64,000 nucleotides of DNA, taken from Ornithodoros turicata. Taxonomy: Eukaryota > Arthropoda > Arachnida > Ixodida > Argasidae. Positions within the stretch are counted from its first letter, which is position 1, and each line of letters opens with the position of its first letter. The position numbers were made by a program, and so were the translations under genes. Shown here one piece after another: positions 59,601-63,746 of this stretch. Location: the NCBI RefSeq assembly GCF_037126465.1, contig NC_088206.1:74403687-74467686 (forward strand). The letters run 5' to 3'. A model generated the notes under the pieces. That model was not told the origin of the DNA. It did not search any database and saw nothing but the letters and a program-made list of their open reading frames with translations.

Positions 59601-60332
59601 TCCCTCATCACGGGCTCCTTGACAGTGTTTCGTCTCTTTTTTGTTTCCCATTTCGACGTAAGTCACTTATGCTACAAACTGACAGACCAAGTAGTACTAC
59701 CATGTAATTTGGCAAAAGTTTGTGACTTCCAATCCTTGTGACATCCTGAAGGAGCAACTCTTCAGGCGCATTTATCTGAATCGTCTACAACAGTTGTTAG
59801 CAGCTGAAGAATTAAGAGGCCACATGCCAATTTCTCTGAGGTGAATCTGTTCTTGGGAAACTTATCCTCCAGCATCTCCAACCAACACGATTGTCTCTGT
59901 GTTGGCTACTGTGGCATTCTGTGCAGAGAATGTAGAAGCAAAACCAACATTTATTCATCAGAGGGGTTGTATTTAAACATTAAGTATGTATACACATTAA
60001 GACACAGTGTTGTCTATGCATAACATCCGCCCCTCCCTAAACTCAGGGAAATTAATATAAAAATGAGACTGGTGGACGTTGCTTCCATTCTGATATCTTC
60101 AGCTGGTGCCTACTCCTACTCCGTCACTGGTGGCTGCAGACTGCAAGTATCTTGCATACTTTTATCACCTGCGGCGGAAGGCAATGCAGTCTTCTGTATT
60201 GGCCACTTCACGTCCAGTAGTTGCCAATGGCGGCAGCTCGCTTCCTCCCCTTCACAACGACCAACTTGGAGTGTTCCAGTAGAAAGGTGCCTGTACCTGA
60301 CAGGCATCCTGACAGGCATTCCTCCTATGTAG
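14472..60332 (+). CDS. Dnmt3: Dnmt3-type de novo DNA (cytosine-5) methyltransferase gene, exons joined across 46 kb
   Basis: Sixteen listed segments (thirteen firm) encode, in order, a PWWP domain, a linker, the ADD cysteine-rich domain and the C5-methyltransferase domain. The enzyme family methylates unmodified CpG in the nucleus using S-adenosylmethionine. PWWP reads histone H3 lysine-36 methylation and ADD reads the unmodified H3 tail (family knowledge). Motif I (FDGIATG), motif IV with the catalytic Cys (GGSPCNDLS), motif VI (YENV) and motif VIII (RARYFWGN) are intact. Every junction between firm exons keeps codon phase. The N-terminal exons were not found. The part after motif VIII is diverged, and the exon with the conserved motif between VIII and X is uncertain. 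Long introns hold most of the transposons in the window. Exons total about 470 codons without the tentative ones. Confidence 0.92.
14858..15560. mobile_element. degenerate TA-type inverted-repeat element
   Basis: This is a diverged copy of the element at 22606-23478. It starts ta|cagtctagcc and follows that copy through blocks such as caacatttcgttgta, the internal tttgtccccg-acaagaaaatcat and the near-end gttaaaatacattgatctctatgg. The right terminus has eroded. It carries no transposase. Confidence 0.65.
17110..17200. repeat. fragment of the ctacatgagtcctga inverted-repeat family
   Basis: The bases ttcctctacatgagtcctgaccggcgatgatggaatgtccc match the left arm of the 28802-29045 element with few differences. 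Only one arm is seen here. Confidence 0.5.
17695..17796 (+). CDS. Dnmt3: Dnmt3 exon, PWWP domain (C-terminal helices)
   Basis: 34 codons, phase 0 to 0, acceptor cctttcag and donor gtaagt. The product [17 protein letters not shown]... with a spaced Y and [11 protein letters not shown] matches the C-terminal helical part of the Dnmt3 PWWP domain, which has the pattern F-(5)-F-(5)-Y-(6)-Y-(3)-EAL. Confidence 0.82.
17879..17996. repeat. two adjacent hairpins
   Basis: The first pairs 17879-17907 with 17914-17942 (gtaggaacatgtctt core) around a 6-nt loop. The second pairs cgtcttgagttg (17953) with its complement ending at 17996 and includes an inner gactcc/ggagtc pair. They probably are two fold-back ends of a small element. 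Confidence 0.6.
19440..19577. repeat. spaced inverted repeat
   Basis: 37-bp arms (19440-19476 and 19541-19577) share a core of tcctcagtgctgta with about five mismatches and a 64-nt spacer. The size fits a small non-autonomous element. Confidence 0.55.
19809..19929 (+). CDS. Dnmt3: Dnmt3 exon, PWWP to ADD linker
   Basis: 40 codons plus one base, acceptor tgcattgcag, donor gtacgt. The start EIAHRSN follows the PWWP helix. The block [18 protein letters not shown] aligns with the MIEWALGGFQPSGPKGL linker segment of vertebrate Dnmt3. Confidence 0.82.
19981..20055 (+). CDS. Dnmt3: Dnmt3 exon, linker
   Basis: Two bases plus 24 codons plus one base. It continues the phase after a 51-nt intron. The product is [20 protein letters not shown], a charged linker without domain signature. 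Assignment rests on position, phase and splice sites (acceptor cctaacag, donor gtatta). Confidence 0.7.
20112..20159 (+). CDS. Dnmt3: Dnmt3 exon, short linker before ADD
   Basis: A 48-nt exon after a 56-nt intron, acceptor ttctacag, donor gtgagc, phase 1 to 1. The product [16 protein letters not shown] leads directly into the EICIVC start of the ADD domain in the next exon, in the place of the charged helix that precedes ADD in vertebrates. Confidence 0.7.
20336..21780. repeat. tandem array of 216-bp repeats, about 6.5 units
   Basis: Units begin with gttttgtgttcatttgaccg at 20336, 20551, 20767, 20983, 21199, 21432 (one base changed) and 21665. Spacing is 215, 216, 216, 216, 233 and 233. The last unit stops about halfway. 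The 233-bp units hold a 17-bp direct duplication (aggtcgatccc...aggtcgatccc). Units are nearly identical. Because 216 is a multiple of three, a frame stays open for 318 codons (20456-21412). I read that as a by-product: no protein motif is present and the shorter unit and 17-bp insertions break it. Confidence 0.92.
21779..21803. repeat. short near-palindrome at the array end
   Basis: The bases catcatgtcatgatgacatgatgatg sit exactly where the last array unit stops. They form a near-perfect palindrome and may mark the rearrangement point. Confidence 0.5.
22606..23478. mobile_element. TA-flanked inverted-repeat element (pogo/Tc1-like, non-autonomous)
   Basis: The left end cagtcgaacctcgatataacgaa and the inverted right end cagtcaaacctcc... 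are flanked by TA on both sides, as expected of Tc1/mariner and pogo elements. The interior is 873 bp with no transposase motif. One long frame inside (22856-23389) lacks any recognisable domain. Relatives are at 14858-15560 and 41143-41952. Confidence 0.82.
24672..26463 (+). pseudogene. pogo/Tigger (CENP-B-like) transposase relic
   Basis: In order: a CENP-B-type DNA-binding helix-turn-helix ([16 protein letters not shown] then [15 protein letters not shown]), split by a 59-bp GT...AG segment at 24869-24927; the catalytic core with [14 protein letters not shown] (first Asp, about 25320-25360); VVIVLDNGH (second Asp, about 25640); [14 protein letters not shown] (third Asp, about 25719-25757); and a C-terminal region with [10 protein letters not shown]. 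The protein end continues past a solo LTR (26113-26310), finishing at TAA 26461-26463. Several stops and shifts make it non-functional. No terminal repeats were identified. Confidence 0.78.
26113..26310 (+). mobile_element. solo LTR of the M1/M2 family
   Basis: This 198-bp sequence starts TGTTGTGTATTG and ends ACTCAACA, colinear with the M1 and M2 LTRs but with deletions near 26155 and 26180. A perfect 5-bp target duplication gagat flanks it (26108-26112 and 26311-26315). It lies inside the C-terminal part of the pogo relic and shows that the relic was present first. LTR-LTR recombination is the usual origin. Confidence 0.93.
27433..27566 (+). CDS. Dnmt3: Dnmt3 exon, ADD domain (GATA-like finger)
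   Basis: Two bases plus 44 codons, donor gtaagt, acceptor catgtag. The translated finger EICIVCDTV...[14 protein letters not shown] has the C-x2-C ... C-x2-C arrangement of the Dnmt3 ADD GATA-like part, followed by AYGDDGAN in the place of the acidic YQYDDDGYQ loop. Confidence 0.92.
27930..28229. repeat. 29-bp perfect inverted repeat with 242-bp spacer
   Basis: The arms at 27930-27958 and 28201-28229 (gaacggtgcttgcggtcgag core) are exact complements over 29 bp. The right arm lies within sequence resembling an LTR tail (gtgaataaagccgcctgcc near 28313-28331, then tggtggaggc near 28374). It could be a rearranged LTR in two orientations. I could not define full LTR ends. Confidence 0.55.
28802..29045. 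mobile_element. 244-bp inverted-repeat element
   Basis: The arms (28802-28853 and 28991-29045) start ggagatgttgtt and pair over about 50 bp with a few mismatches. The interior also recurs inverted at about 27788-27880 (ctcaacccatggctt ... gaactgactggcttgtg). One arm is at 17110-17200. No coding sequence is present. Confidence 0.65.
30950..32165. mobile_element. terminal-inverted-repeat element, copy B
   Basis: The ends ggggccctatcctcgtcaaa and its complement at 32146-32165 are a clear inverted repeat of about 40 bp. Internal blocks match copy A in M1: the post-end aactccgcc-type segment and gtcattttgacgta followed by gctgaaaagtaa. Copy B is 1216 bp, copy A 1460 bp. There is no transposase frame. 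Flanks (cacct and tacaa) show no clear duplication. Confidence 0.82.
32483..32547 (+). CDS. Dnmt3: Dnmt3 exon, ADD domain (PHD finger start)
   Basis: 21 codons plus two bases, acceptor gcaattgcag, donor gtaagg. The product [20 protein letters not shown] matches the SYCTICCGGREVLMC block of the ADD PHD-like finger, with all cysteines in place. Confidence 0.93.
33960..36150 (-). pseudogene. BEL/Pao retrotransposon relic
   Basis: On the minus strand, gag comes first: a DUF1759-type block at 35905-35693 ([18 protein letters not shown], then [11 protein letters not shown] and [13 protein letters not shown]). Nucleocapsid-like cysteine motifs follow near 35310 ([13 protein letters not shown]) and 35140 ([13 protein letters not shown]). 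After much lost pol sequence, a BEL-type integrase fragment appears at 34418-34215 ([27 protein letters not shown]). A C-terminal integrase piece is at 34190-34002. Reverse transcriptase core motifs were not seen. It is internally deleted and full of stops. Confidence 0.65.
36880..40255 (+). pseudogene. CR1/Jockey-like LINE relic
   Basis: [11 protein letters not shown] motif (about 36930), common at the start of these ORFs, is followed by a coiled-coil-like charged stretch (37110-37250). Endonuclease pieces follow: [13 protein letters not shown] (about 37830), MGDFNVPN (about 38010) and [10 protein letters not shown] (about 38115-38145). Reverse transcriptase pieces include [18 protein letters not shown] (about 39080), [27 protein letters not shown] (about 39330-39380) and [13 protein letters not shown] (about 39790-39830). 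It ends near 40255 in ttaaataaacaaaa. Multiple frameshifts and stops inactivate it. The Y/F-x-DD box region is damaged. Confidence 0.8.
40519..40573 (+). CDS. Dnmt3: Dnmt3 exon, ADD domain (PHD finger end)
   Basis: One base plus 18 codons, acceptor atttgcag, donor gtattg. The product [18 protein letters not shown] matches the CFCVECVDLLVGPGAAQAA segment, with its three cysteines. Confidence 0.92.
40622..40820 (+). CDS. Dnmt3: Dnmt3 exon, ADD end and catalytic motif I
   Basis: 66 codons plus one base, following a 48-nt intron. It starts [11 protein letters not shown], the last ADD zinc ligands (PWNCYMC in vertebrates), then [17 protein letters not shown], a proline-rich bridge, then [14 protein letters not shown]. 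The last is motif I, which binds S-adenosylmethionine. Donor gtagca. Confidence 0.95.
41143..41952. mobile_element. TA-type inverted-repeat element, third copy
   Basis: The left end cagtcgaacctcg and the right end cgaggtttgactg are complementary apart from one base. The flanks are ta and tt. Length 810 bp. An open frame at 41339-41680 has no known domain. Confidence 0.78.
41995..42079. repeat. hairpin with 36-bp arms
   Basis: The arms 41995-42031 and 42044-42079 (core gggcaagaga) pair with about four mismatches and a 12-nt loop. No flanking duplication was seen. Confidence 0.6.
45026..45171 (+). CDS. Dnmt3: Dnmt3 exon, catalytic motifs II-III
   Basis: Two bases plus 48 codons, acceptor atgtgcag, donor gtgagt. 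The product [20 protein letters not shown] matches the LVLKDLGIQVDRYIASEVC segment after motif I, followed by [12 protein letters not shown] and the GPVEIL block. Confidence 0.93.
45222..45312 (+). CDS. Dnmt3: Dnmt3 exon, catalytic motif IV (PC loop)
   Basis: 30 codons plus one base, after a 50-nt intron. It contains [20 protein letters not shown], motif IV with the catalytic cysteine, essentially identical to vertebrate Dnmt3. Donor gtaagc. Confidence 0.96.
45373..45524 (+). CDS. Dnmt3: Dnmt3 exon, catalytic motif VI (ENV)
   Basis: Two bases plus 50 codons after a 60-nt intron, acceptor cctttgcag. It contains [16 protein letters not shown] and [11 protein letters not shown], the ENV of motif VI. 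The acidic loop between them is shorter than in vertebrates. The donor is CAG|gcaaga, a GC-AG type site. Reading on without splicing meets a stop within ten codons. Confidence 0.93.
46081..46154. repeat. 74-bp near-perfect palindrome
   Basis: The two 37-bp halves (core ttgtacaaaaactgctt) meet at ctcgag with no loop and only about three mismatches. No gene overlaps it. Confidence 0.88.
46439..46682 (+). repeat. M2 5' LTR
   Basis: This 244-bp LTR starts TGTTGTG and ends CTCAACA, preceded by the duplication cgttc. It carries small length differences from the 235-bp 3' copy near 46465-46500. Confidence 0.92.
46683..46700 (+). promoter_or_regulatory. M2 primer-binding site
   Basis: Identical 18 bases to the M1 site, directly after the LTR. 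Confidence 0.75.
46776..47721 (+). pseudogene. gag: M2 gag, frameshifted
   Basis: It starts [12 protein letters not shown] as in M1. The frame is lost near 46897 where a run of A is one longer than in M1. The capsid middle is out of frame, and the C-terminal part reopens at 47275. Both knuckles are intact there: [13 protein letters not shown] and [14 protein letters not shown]. It ends at the TGA (47719-47721) that is also present in M1. Confidence 0.88.
47725..48830 (+). pseudogene. pol: M2 protease and reverse transcriptase
   Basis: Protease starts [10 protein letters not shown] at 47725 and shows the same early frameshift as M1. Later a TGA stands where GYEWF has Trp. The reverse transcriptase frame (47964-48830) is uninterrupted through the catalytic [11 protein letters not shown]. 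It ends at a TAG in LLNF*NSFL where M1 has Tyr. Confidence 0.9.
48831..49492 (+). pseudogene. pol: M2 RNase H
   Basis: The frame continues in phase after the TAG. It has [32 protein letters not shown] and [11 protein letters not shown], with HRLLGK retained where M1 lost two codons. A 7-bp deletion near 49487 relative to M1 throws the frame before integrase. Confidence 0.9.
49493..49772 (+). pseudogene. pol: M2 integrase, zinc-binding part
   Basis: The region encodes [16 protein letters not shown] and the H-H-C-C domain. One His is changed (LGRPGIGHM, where M1 has LGHPG), while [10 protein letters not shown] keeps the Cys pair. The frame is cut at 49773 by M3. Confidence 0.88.
49773..49960 (-). 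repeat. M3 3' LTR (minus strand)
   Basis: This 188-bp LTR, read on the minus strand, starts TGTTATTTATG and ends GACGCAACA. A purine-rich tract (aggaggggag, minus strand, 49961-49970) adjoins it, as expected for the 3' LTR. A TATA-like tataaaagg is near 49877. Confidence 0.92.
50233..50934 (-). pseudogene. pol: M3 integrase core and C-terminal module
   Basis: The product has [13 protein letters not shown] (second Asp), [10 protein letters not shown] (Glu) and the C-terminal [19 protein letters not shown] then [22 protein letters not shown]. The first catalytic Asp is gone: the deletion junction falls at [10 protein letters not shown], where related elements have DAHSK. The frame ends at TAA 50233-50235. 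Confidence 0.9.
50859..52157 (-). pseudogene. pol: M3 gag end, protease and start of reverse transcriptase
   Basis: The frame holds two knuckles ([27 protein letters not shown]), then protease ([13 protein letters not shown] and [13 protein letters not shown]), then reverse transcriptase up to [13 protein letters not shown] and YPLPTFDIV. It then enters the integrase region out of frame. Gag and pol are fused in one frame, as in Mag elements. Confidence 0.9.
51940..52332 (-). pseudogene. gag: M3 gag capsid part
   Basis: The frame has [20 protein letters not shown] and [18 protein letters not shown], then [13 protein letters not shown], the same capsid pattern as M1 and M2. It shifts into the next frame near 52000. 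Sequence upstream (to about 52430) carries the capsid start [13 protein letters not shown] in another frame. Confidence 0.82.
52479..52666 (-). repeat. M3 5' LTR (minus strand)
   Basis: This 188-bp LTR is followed on the minus strand by aca then tggcgacgagg (52465-52475), a probable primer-binding site. Confidence 0.92.
52667..53450 (+). pseudogene. pol: M2 integrase, catalytic and C-terminal parts
   Basis: It resumes after M3 with [12 protein letters not shown]. The D,D,E residues are present ([29 protein letters not shown]). The frame stops at 53198 and the GPV/SY module continues in another frame (53168-53443), the same break as M1. A 4-bp insertion near 53438 ends that frame early. Sequence 53451-53640 is the untranslated tail. 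Confidence 0.88.
53631..53640 (+). promoter_or_regulatory. M2 polypurine tract
   Basis: ggggaagggg lies directly before the 3' LTR, one G shorter than in M1. Confidence 0.78.
53641..53875 (+). repeat. M2 3' LTR
   Basis: 235 bp, colinear with the 5' LTR, followed by the duplication cgttc. Confidence 0.93.
55262..55480. mobile_element. 219-bp inverted-repeat element
   Basis: Arms of about 45 bp share the core ggtttcaccaa ... tttgaaccgag.tcaa (left arm reads ggctcagtttcaccaa). The flanking bases are tta-like on both sides. No coding sequence. This is a typical small non-autonomous DNA element. Confidence 0.72.
55674..55759 (+). CDS. Dnmt3: Dnmt3 exon, catalytic motif VIII
   Basis: 28 codons plus two bases, acceptor actattacag, donor gtgagt. 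The product [20 protein letters not shown] then WGNIPGM matches [27 protein letters not shown]. It joins in phase with the exon ending at 45524 across M2. Confidence 0.95.
56504..56555 (+). CDS. Dnmt3: tentative Dnmt3 exon after motif VIII
   Basis: Acceptor ttacttgcag, and phase fits the previous exon (tc + c = Ser). The product [17 protein letters not shown] could correspond to the TVNDKLELQECL stretch that follows the WGN motif in vertebrates. The donor gtaggg at 56556 is weak, and read-through stops at 56583-56585. Similarity is limited, so the call is uncertain. Confidence 0.35.
59444..59587. repeat. fold-back repeat, 65-bp arms
   Basis: The arms 59444-59508 and 59523-59587 are complementary with about three mismatches (core gaactttcgtgcaagaggctg) and a 14-nt loop. 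The right arm holds a TTCAAATAAA-like sequence. No coding sequence is present. Confidence 0.9.
59841..59930 (+). CDS. Dnmt3: tentative Dnmt3 exon before the last exon
   Basis: Acceptor tttctctgag, phase 0. The product [16 protein letters not shown], followed by a GILCRE segment, loosely follows the spacing of the vertebrate region ITTRSNSI...QHFPV...ILWCTE. The normally invariant TITT(R/K)SNS box is not preserved and no clean donor is visible near 59925. It may be a decayed exon or a chance match. Confidence 0.25.
60190..60332 (+). CDS. Dnmt3: probable last Dnmt3 exon
   Basis: Acceptor gcaatgcag, phase needing one base (g + tc = Val), as at the start of the vertebrate last exon (VFGFPVHYT). 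The product [20 protein letters not shown] then [14 protein letters not shown] ends in TAG at 60330-60332. WSVPV falls at the same distance from the exon start as in vertebrates and the total length differs by one residue. The rest is diverged. The usual conserved arginine-rich RLLGR before WSVPV is not kept. Confidence 0.6.
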
Positions 60333-60439
60333 ACCTTTGTCCTAGTTTGCCAACAATGTAGTAACATCGCTGGTGAAATGCCCCGTTGCATGCAAATGTT
60401 GCTTGTGCAAATGTGCTGTTGCATGTGGCTGTCAGATTT

Positions 60440-60970
60440 TCGATAAAAGCATTTTTCAGTGGTTTCTTTTCAAGAATAGTTAACTGAACAAAACCCTTTA
60501 GGACTCTATTAAATCATTCTACTAGCCTGTTTGAGCCTGTTTGCCTGCGGGTAGTAAATTGATGAAAGACCATGCTTAATATTCTTCTCTTCCAGGAAAT
60601 CATCCAATTCTTTGGACTGAAACTGGGGTCCATTGTCTGTGACGACTTTTCTGGAAATTCCACTGACTTGATTGGTGCGAAGGACCTTTTTACAGGCTTG
60701 GAATGCCTAATTCTAAATTCAACTTGGGTACCCATTTTTGGCCACCAGAAATTATTCCGCAAGCATTGCTTGGTCCTAACGATCCCTTTATGTCCTCGAT
60801 GCTTCAAGTCCACCAGTTTCACTGTCAAAGTCTGCAGTATTATGTACGACACGGTCATCTCTCGTGATCAAGCCATCCACCACAGAGAGTTCACTTCTCA
60901 ATTTGTAATGTGGCAGTGACACAAGCTTTTCCTTGGTGTCCACCCATACATTAGCTACTGTAAACTTATT
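60440..60970 (-). pseudogene. Ty3-type integrase relic
   Basis: On the minus strand: a piece ending ELSVVDGLITRDDRVV, then the zinc domain LKHRGHKGIVRTKQCLRNNFWWPKM, then a damaged Cys part, then the catalytic piece VVTDNGPQFQSKELDDFL with the second Asp and YYPQANRLKQ in place of the Glu motif (YxPQxNG). It lies just downstream of the Dnmt3 stop. No LTRs are seen. Frameshifts separate the pieces. Confidence 0.72.
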
Positions 60971-62188
60971 TTTATTTGCTATGTATTAATTTTCGCAAAG
61001 TGCACATTCAGTCATTTATGAAGTCATTCTCGATAATCAAAGAAACAAGACAACAGCCTAATACTCCTTCAGCAGTGGGTCTGTCGAGCACCTTCTCCAA
61101 CAGATCAAGGCCTCCTTACCCCTTTGCATGGACATATAGCATCCATCTCCTTGGCCTCCTTTCTGCTCTGAAAACAGACCTGCGCTGCCCCTCAGCTGAA
61201 CTTGTTTACAGGAACACTCTTCACACCCTGGTGCATTCTTTATTCCATCTATACCCTCATTAACAACCACTGATTCCTATCTCGCTCAGCTCCAAAGTCT
61301 GTTCCAAGGCATTGAACCCACCCCAACAGTCTGGAGAATTCTGTTTGTGTCGTCTCTGCCACAGGTAGCAATATGCACTAGCAATAGTGCAGTTTTGTCA
61401 GACCGTAGATTATGCATTAAATTTTCCCAGCATTTCTGGTACATACAGGAGGCGGCTGAGGAATTATGTTGGTGTTGCCTCTACCGCAGTGCAGTTTTAT
61501 AAGCCAATAATTAAACTTTTTTTAAAATAATTTCTGGTATAGTAGGTCTTTGGATGCCGACTGGATCGTAGATCATTTGATAAGAGTTCACTAGTTGATT
61601 CAGTATCAAAATAAACAGCCAATTGATTAGAGTTCATTAGCCTGCGTGTGATTGCTCTAAGAGATAGGCATGTTAATTTAGAATTGGCTGTTTATTTCGA
61701 TAGTGAACAATGATATAAATACCGAACATGTGCAGACCCATAGCAGTATGCTAGTAGTGGGGCTGCCTTTTAAATTTCAAAATAAGGTCAACGAGGGGCT
61801 GTAACGGATCATGAAAGTCATGATTCGCAAACATCTTTTCTGTAGCCTAAGAATAGATTCAACATAGGACTGGTACAACATGATGCTGTACAGTAAACCA
61901 AATATGAATGATCATGTCTGAAATAAATACAGCGTAGTACATCAATAGGAGACAGCTCTCTTGCAAGTATGTGGAGGGAACAGGCTTTGCTAAGTTTTTG
62001 ACAAACATGTTGAATGTATGTTCATTTCAGTGACACCTAGACTAAAAATATGGTGGTCAGTTGGATGAGTGATAACATTTAGGTATTTCATGTCTTTCCA
62101 TGGATCTGTATCGAAGTCGGTGTATTTCCATAACAATCTGTCTTATGAAACTTGTGTTTCAAAGTCCTCCTCCTTTCCACCACGGTCC
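60971..62188. other. intergenic stretch
   Basis: The only structure I see is an inverted repeat at 61599-61703. Small frames near 60976-61263 match nothing known to me. Confidence 0.4.
61599..61703. repeat. 105-bp inverted-repeat element
   Basis: The arms 61599-61625 and 61676-61703 share the core aaataaacagccaatt with two or three mismatches. A 50-bp interior separates them. Confidence 0.55.
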
Positions 62189-62317
62189 TGTTGGCAAATA
62201 AAGAAAGCGACAACATGCGTGCATATAGCGTGCATGCTCAGCCCACTCTGCGCGGGACGGTTGAATAAACCATTCTTGTTCTACCGTCACTGGATTGCTT
62301 TTCTCTGATCCACATCA
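62189..62317 (+). repeat. probable copia 5' LTR
   Basis: It starts TGTTGG and ends CACATCA. It has aataaa near 62264. The end is fixed by the adjacent primer site. The start is inferred from the TGTTGG consensus alone, because the 3' LTR is outside the window. Confidence 0.5.
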
Positions 62318-62330
62318 GGTTATGGGCCCA
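62318..62330 (+). promoter_or_regulatory. copia primer-binding site
   Basis: ggttatgggccca matches the initiator tRNA-Met internal primer site used by copia-type elements and adjoins the LTR end. Confidence 0.7.
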
Positions 62331-62364
62331 GGACACGGTTGCACTGTTTGCTGAAGAAGAAGAT

Positions 62365-63118
62365 ATGTCTGACTCAAGCAAGTTCGCTGTGGCCAAGTTG
62401 GTGGACGGAAACTACCAGGCGTGGAAATTTAAAATGAAGATGCTTTCCATCCGTGAAGAAACCTGGAAATATGTTACCGAGGCAGCACAGGAGAGTCCTC
62501 CCAGTACGTGGATCGCAGGAGACTGTAAGGCGCAATGCACGATTTGTCTCAGCATTGATGACAGTCAGATTATTCATGTGTGCAATTGTTCCTCGGCAAG
62601 GCAAATGTGGGAAGAGCTGAGAAAGATCCACGAGAGGGCAAACCTCACGAATAAGCTCTACCTTTTGAGAAAGCTCTATCAGTCGAAGGATGAAGACACG
62701 CAGGCATATATCAGGCGCACTCTGGAACTGGTGGAACGTCACAGATTTCCAAGTGGCTGCCCTTCTTCTGGGCCACGAAGCACTTGTTACAGCACTCAAT
62801 ACTCGCCCTGATGACGATCTCACATTAGAATATGTGAAAGGGAAATTGGCCGACGAGTACAAGAGGAGACACGAGATGACGGCTTCAACGTCTGATACGG
62901 AAACTGCGCTTCGTGCTCAAGGTCAGGGCACCGCAAGGAATTCTCGGGACAGTTGGGAATGTTTCTTCTGCAAGAAGATTGGCCATATTCGGCGAAATTG
63001 TACAGCATGGCAAGCTCAGAGGAGGAACTTTCAGCGACAGCGTGGGAGGCAGAGAGTCAGGACGGCAGCGTCCGAACGATCGTCATCGACAGAGATAGCC
63101 TTTTTTTTCGGGAGGTGA
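62365..63118 (+). pseudogene. gag: copia gag
   Basis: It starts MSDSSKFAVAKLVDGNYQAW, the copia gag opening, and continues with MLSIREETWKYV and ARQMWEELRKIHE. Near 62750 a frameshift with lost residues leads into ALLLGHEALVTALNTRPDD then LEYVKGKLADEYKR. A knuckle follows: CFFCKKIGHIRRNC. The Arg-rich tail ends at 63118. Confidence 0.85.
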
Positions 63119-63119
63119 C

Positions 63120-63746
63120 TCTTCTCTGAAGAAGCTAAGAAGCGTGGCTAATGGACAGCATGTCACCTCTCAAGGCATAGGAGACGGAATACTTTATTGC
63201 CAAGTATCCCAGTCCGCAGTCAAGAGGATTCAAGTCAGAAACGTCCTTTATGTGCCTGCTCTAGAAACGAACCTTCTCTCTATGAAGTGGCTAACAGAGC
63301 TTGGGCATGTGGTGACATTTGAGGACGACCGTTGCATCATTACCAGGACTGGTGCAATGGTAGCTACAGGAAGAATTCAGGGAGATCTATACCGATTAGG
63401 TACAAGCAGTACGAAAGGTGCCTACGTCACGAGAGTTTCGAGCCACAGGAACTGCGTTCATGTCTGGCGTTTTGGACATAGGAGTTCAGAGGCAGTTAAA
63501 CGGCTACACAGCGAAGCCTTAGCAGAGGGAATTCACATCCAAGACTGTGAACATATGCATAAATGTACAAGTTGCATCAAAGGCAAGATGAAGCGGAGCT
63601 CCCATGCTGATCACATCCTGGATCTTGTCCACACAGACATTTGTGGGCCAATGAGAGTGCTCACGCCAAGCAAAAACAGATACTTGCCATTGAGGGAATT
63701 TTGGTCGGCTTCAGCGAAACACAAAAAGGCTACAGAGTCCTTCTGA
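63120..63746 (+). pseudogene. pol: copia protease remnant, GAG-pre-integrase and integrase start
   Basis: The protease active site D-S-G is missing. The frame picks up at SVANGQHVTSQGIGDGILYC, then LYVPALETNLLSMKWLTE. The GAG-pre-integrase segment has HVWRFGH...RLHSEAL and CTSCIKGKMKR. Integrase begins DLVHTDICGPMRVLTPSKNRY and is cut there. The D,D,E core is missing apart from this first Asp. Confidence 0.82.

Larger units (their letters stand above)
55760..60189 (+). other. Dnmt3 3' introns (4.4 kb)
   Basis: This holds two tentative exons (56504, 59841) and a large fold-back repeat (59444-59587). A poly-G run lies at about 56886-56896. The rest has small open frames that I do not recognise. 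Confidence 0.55.
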
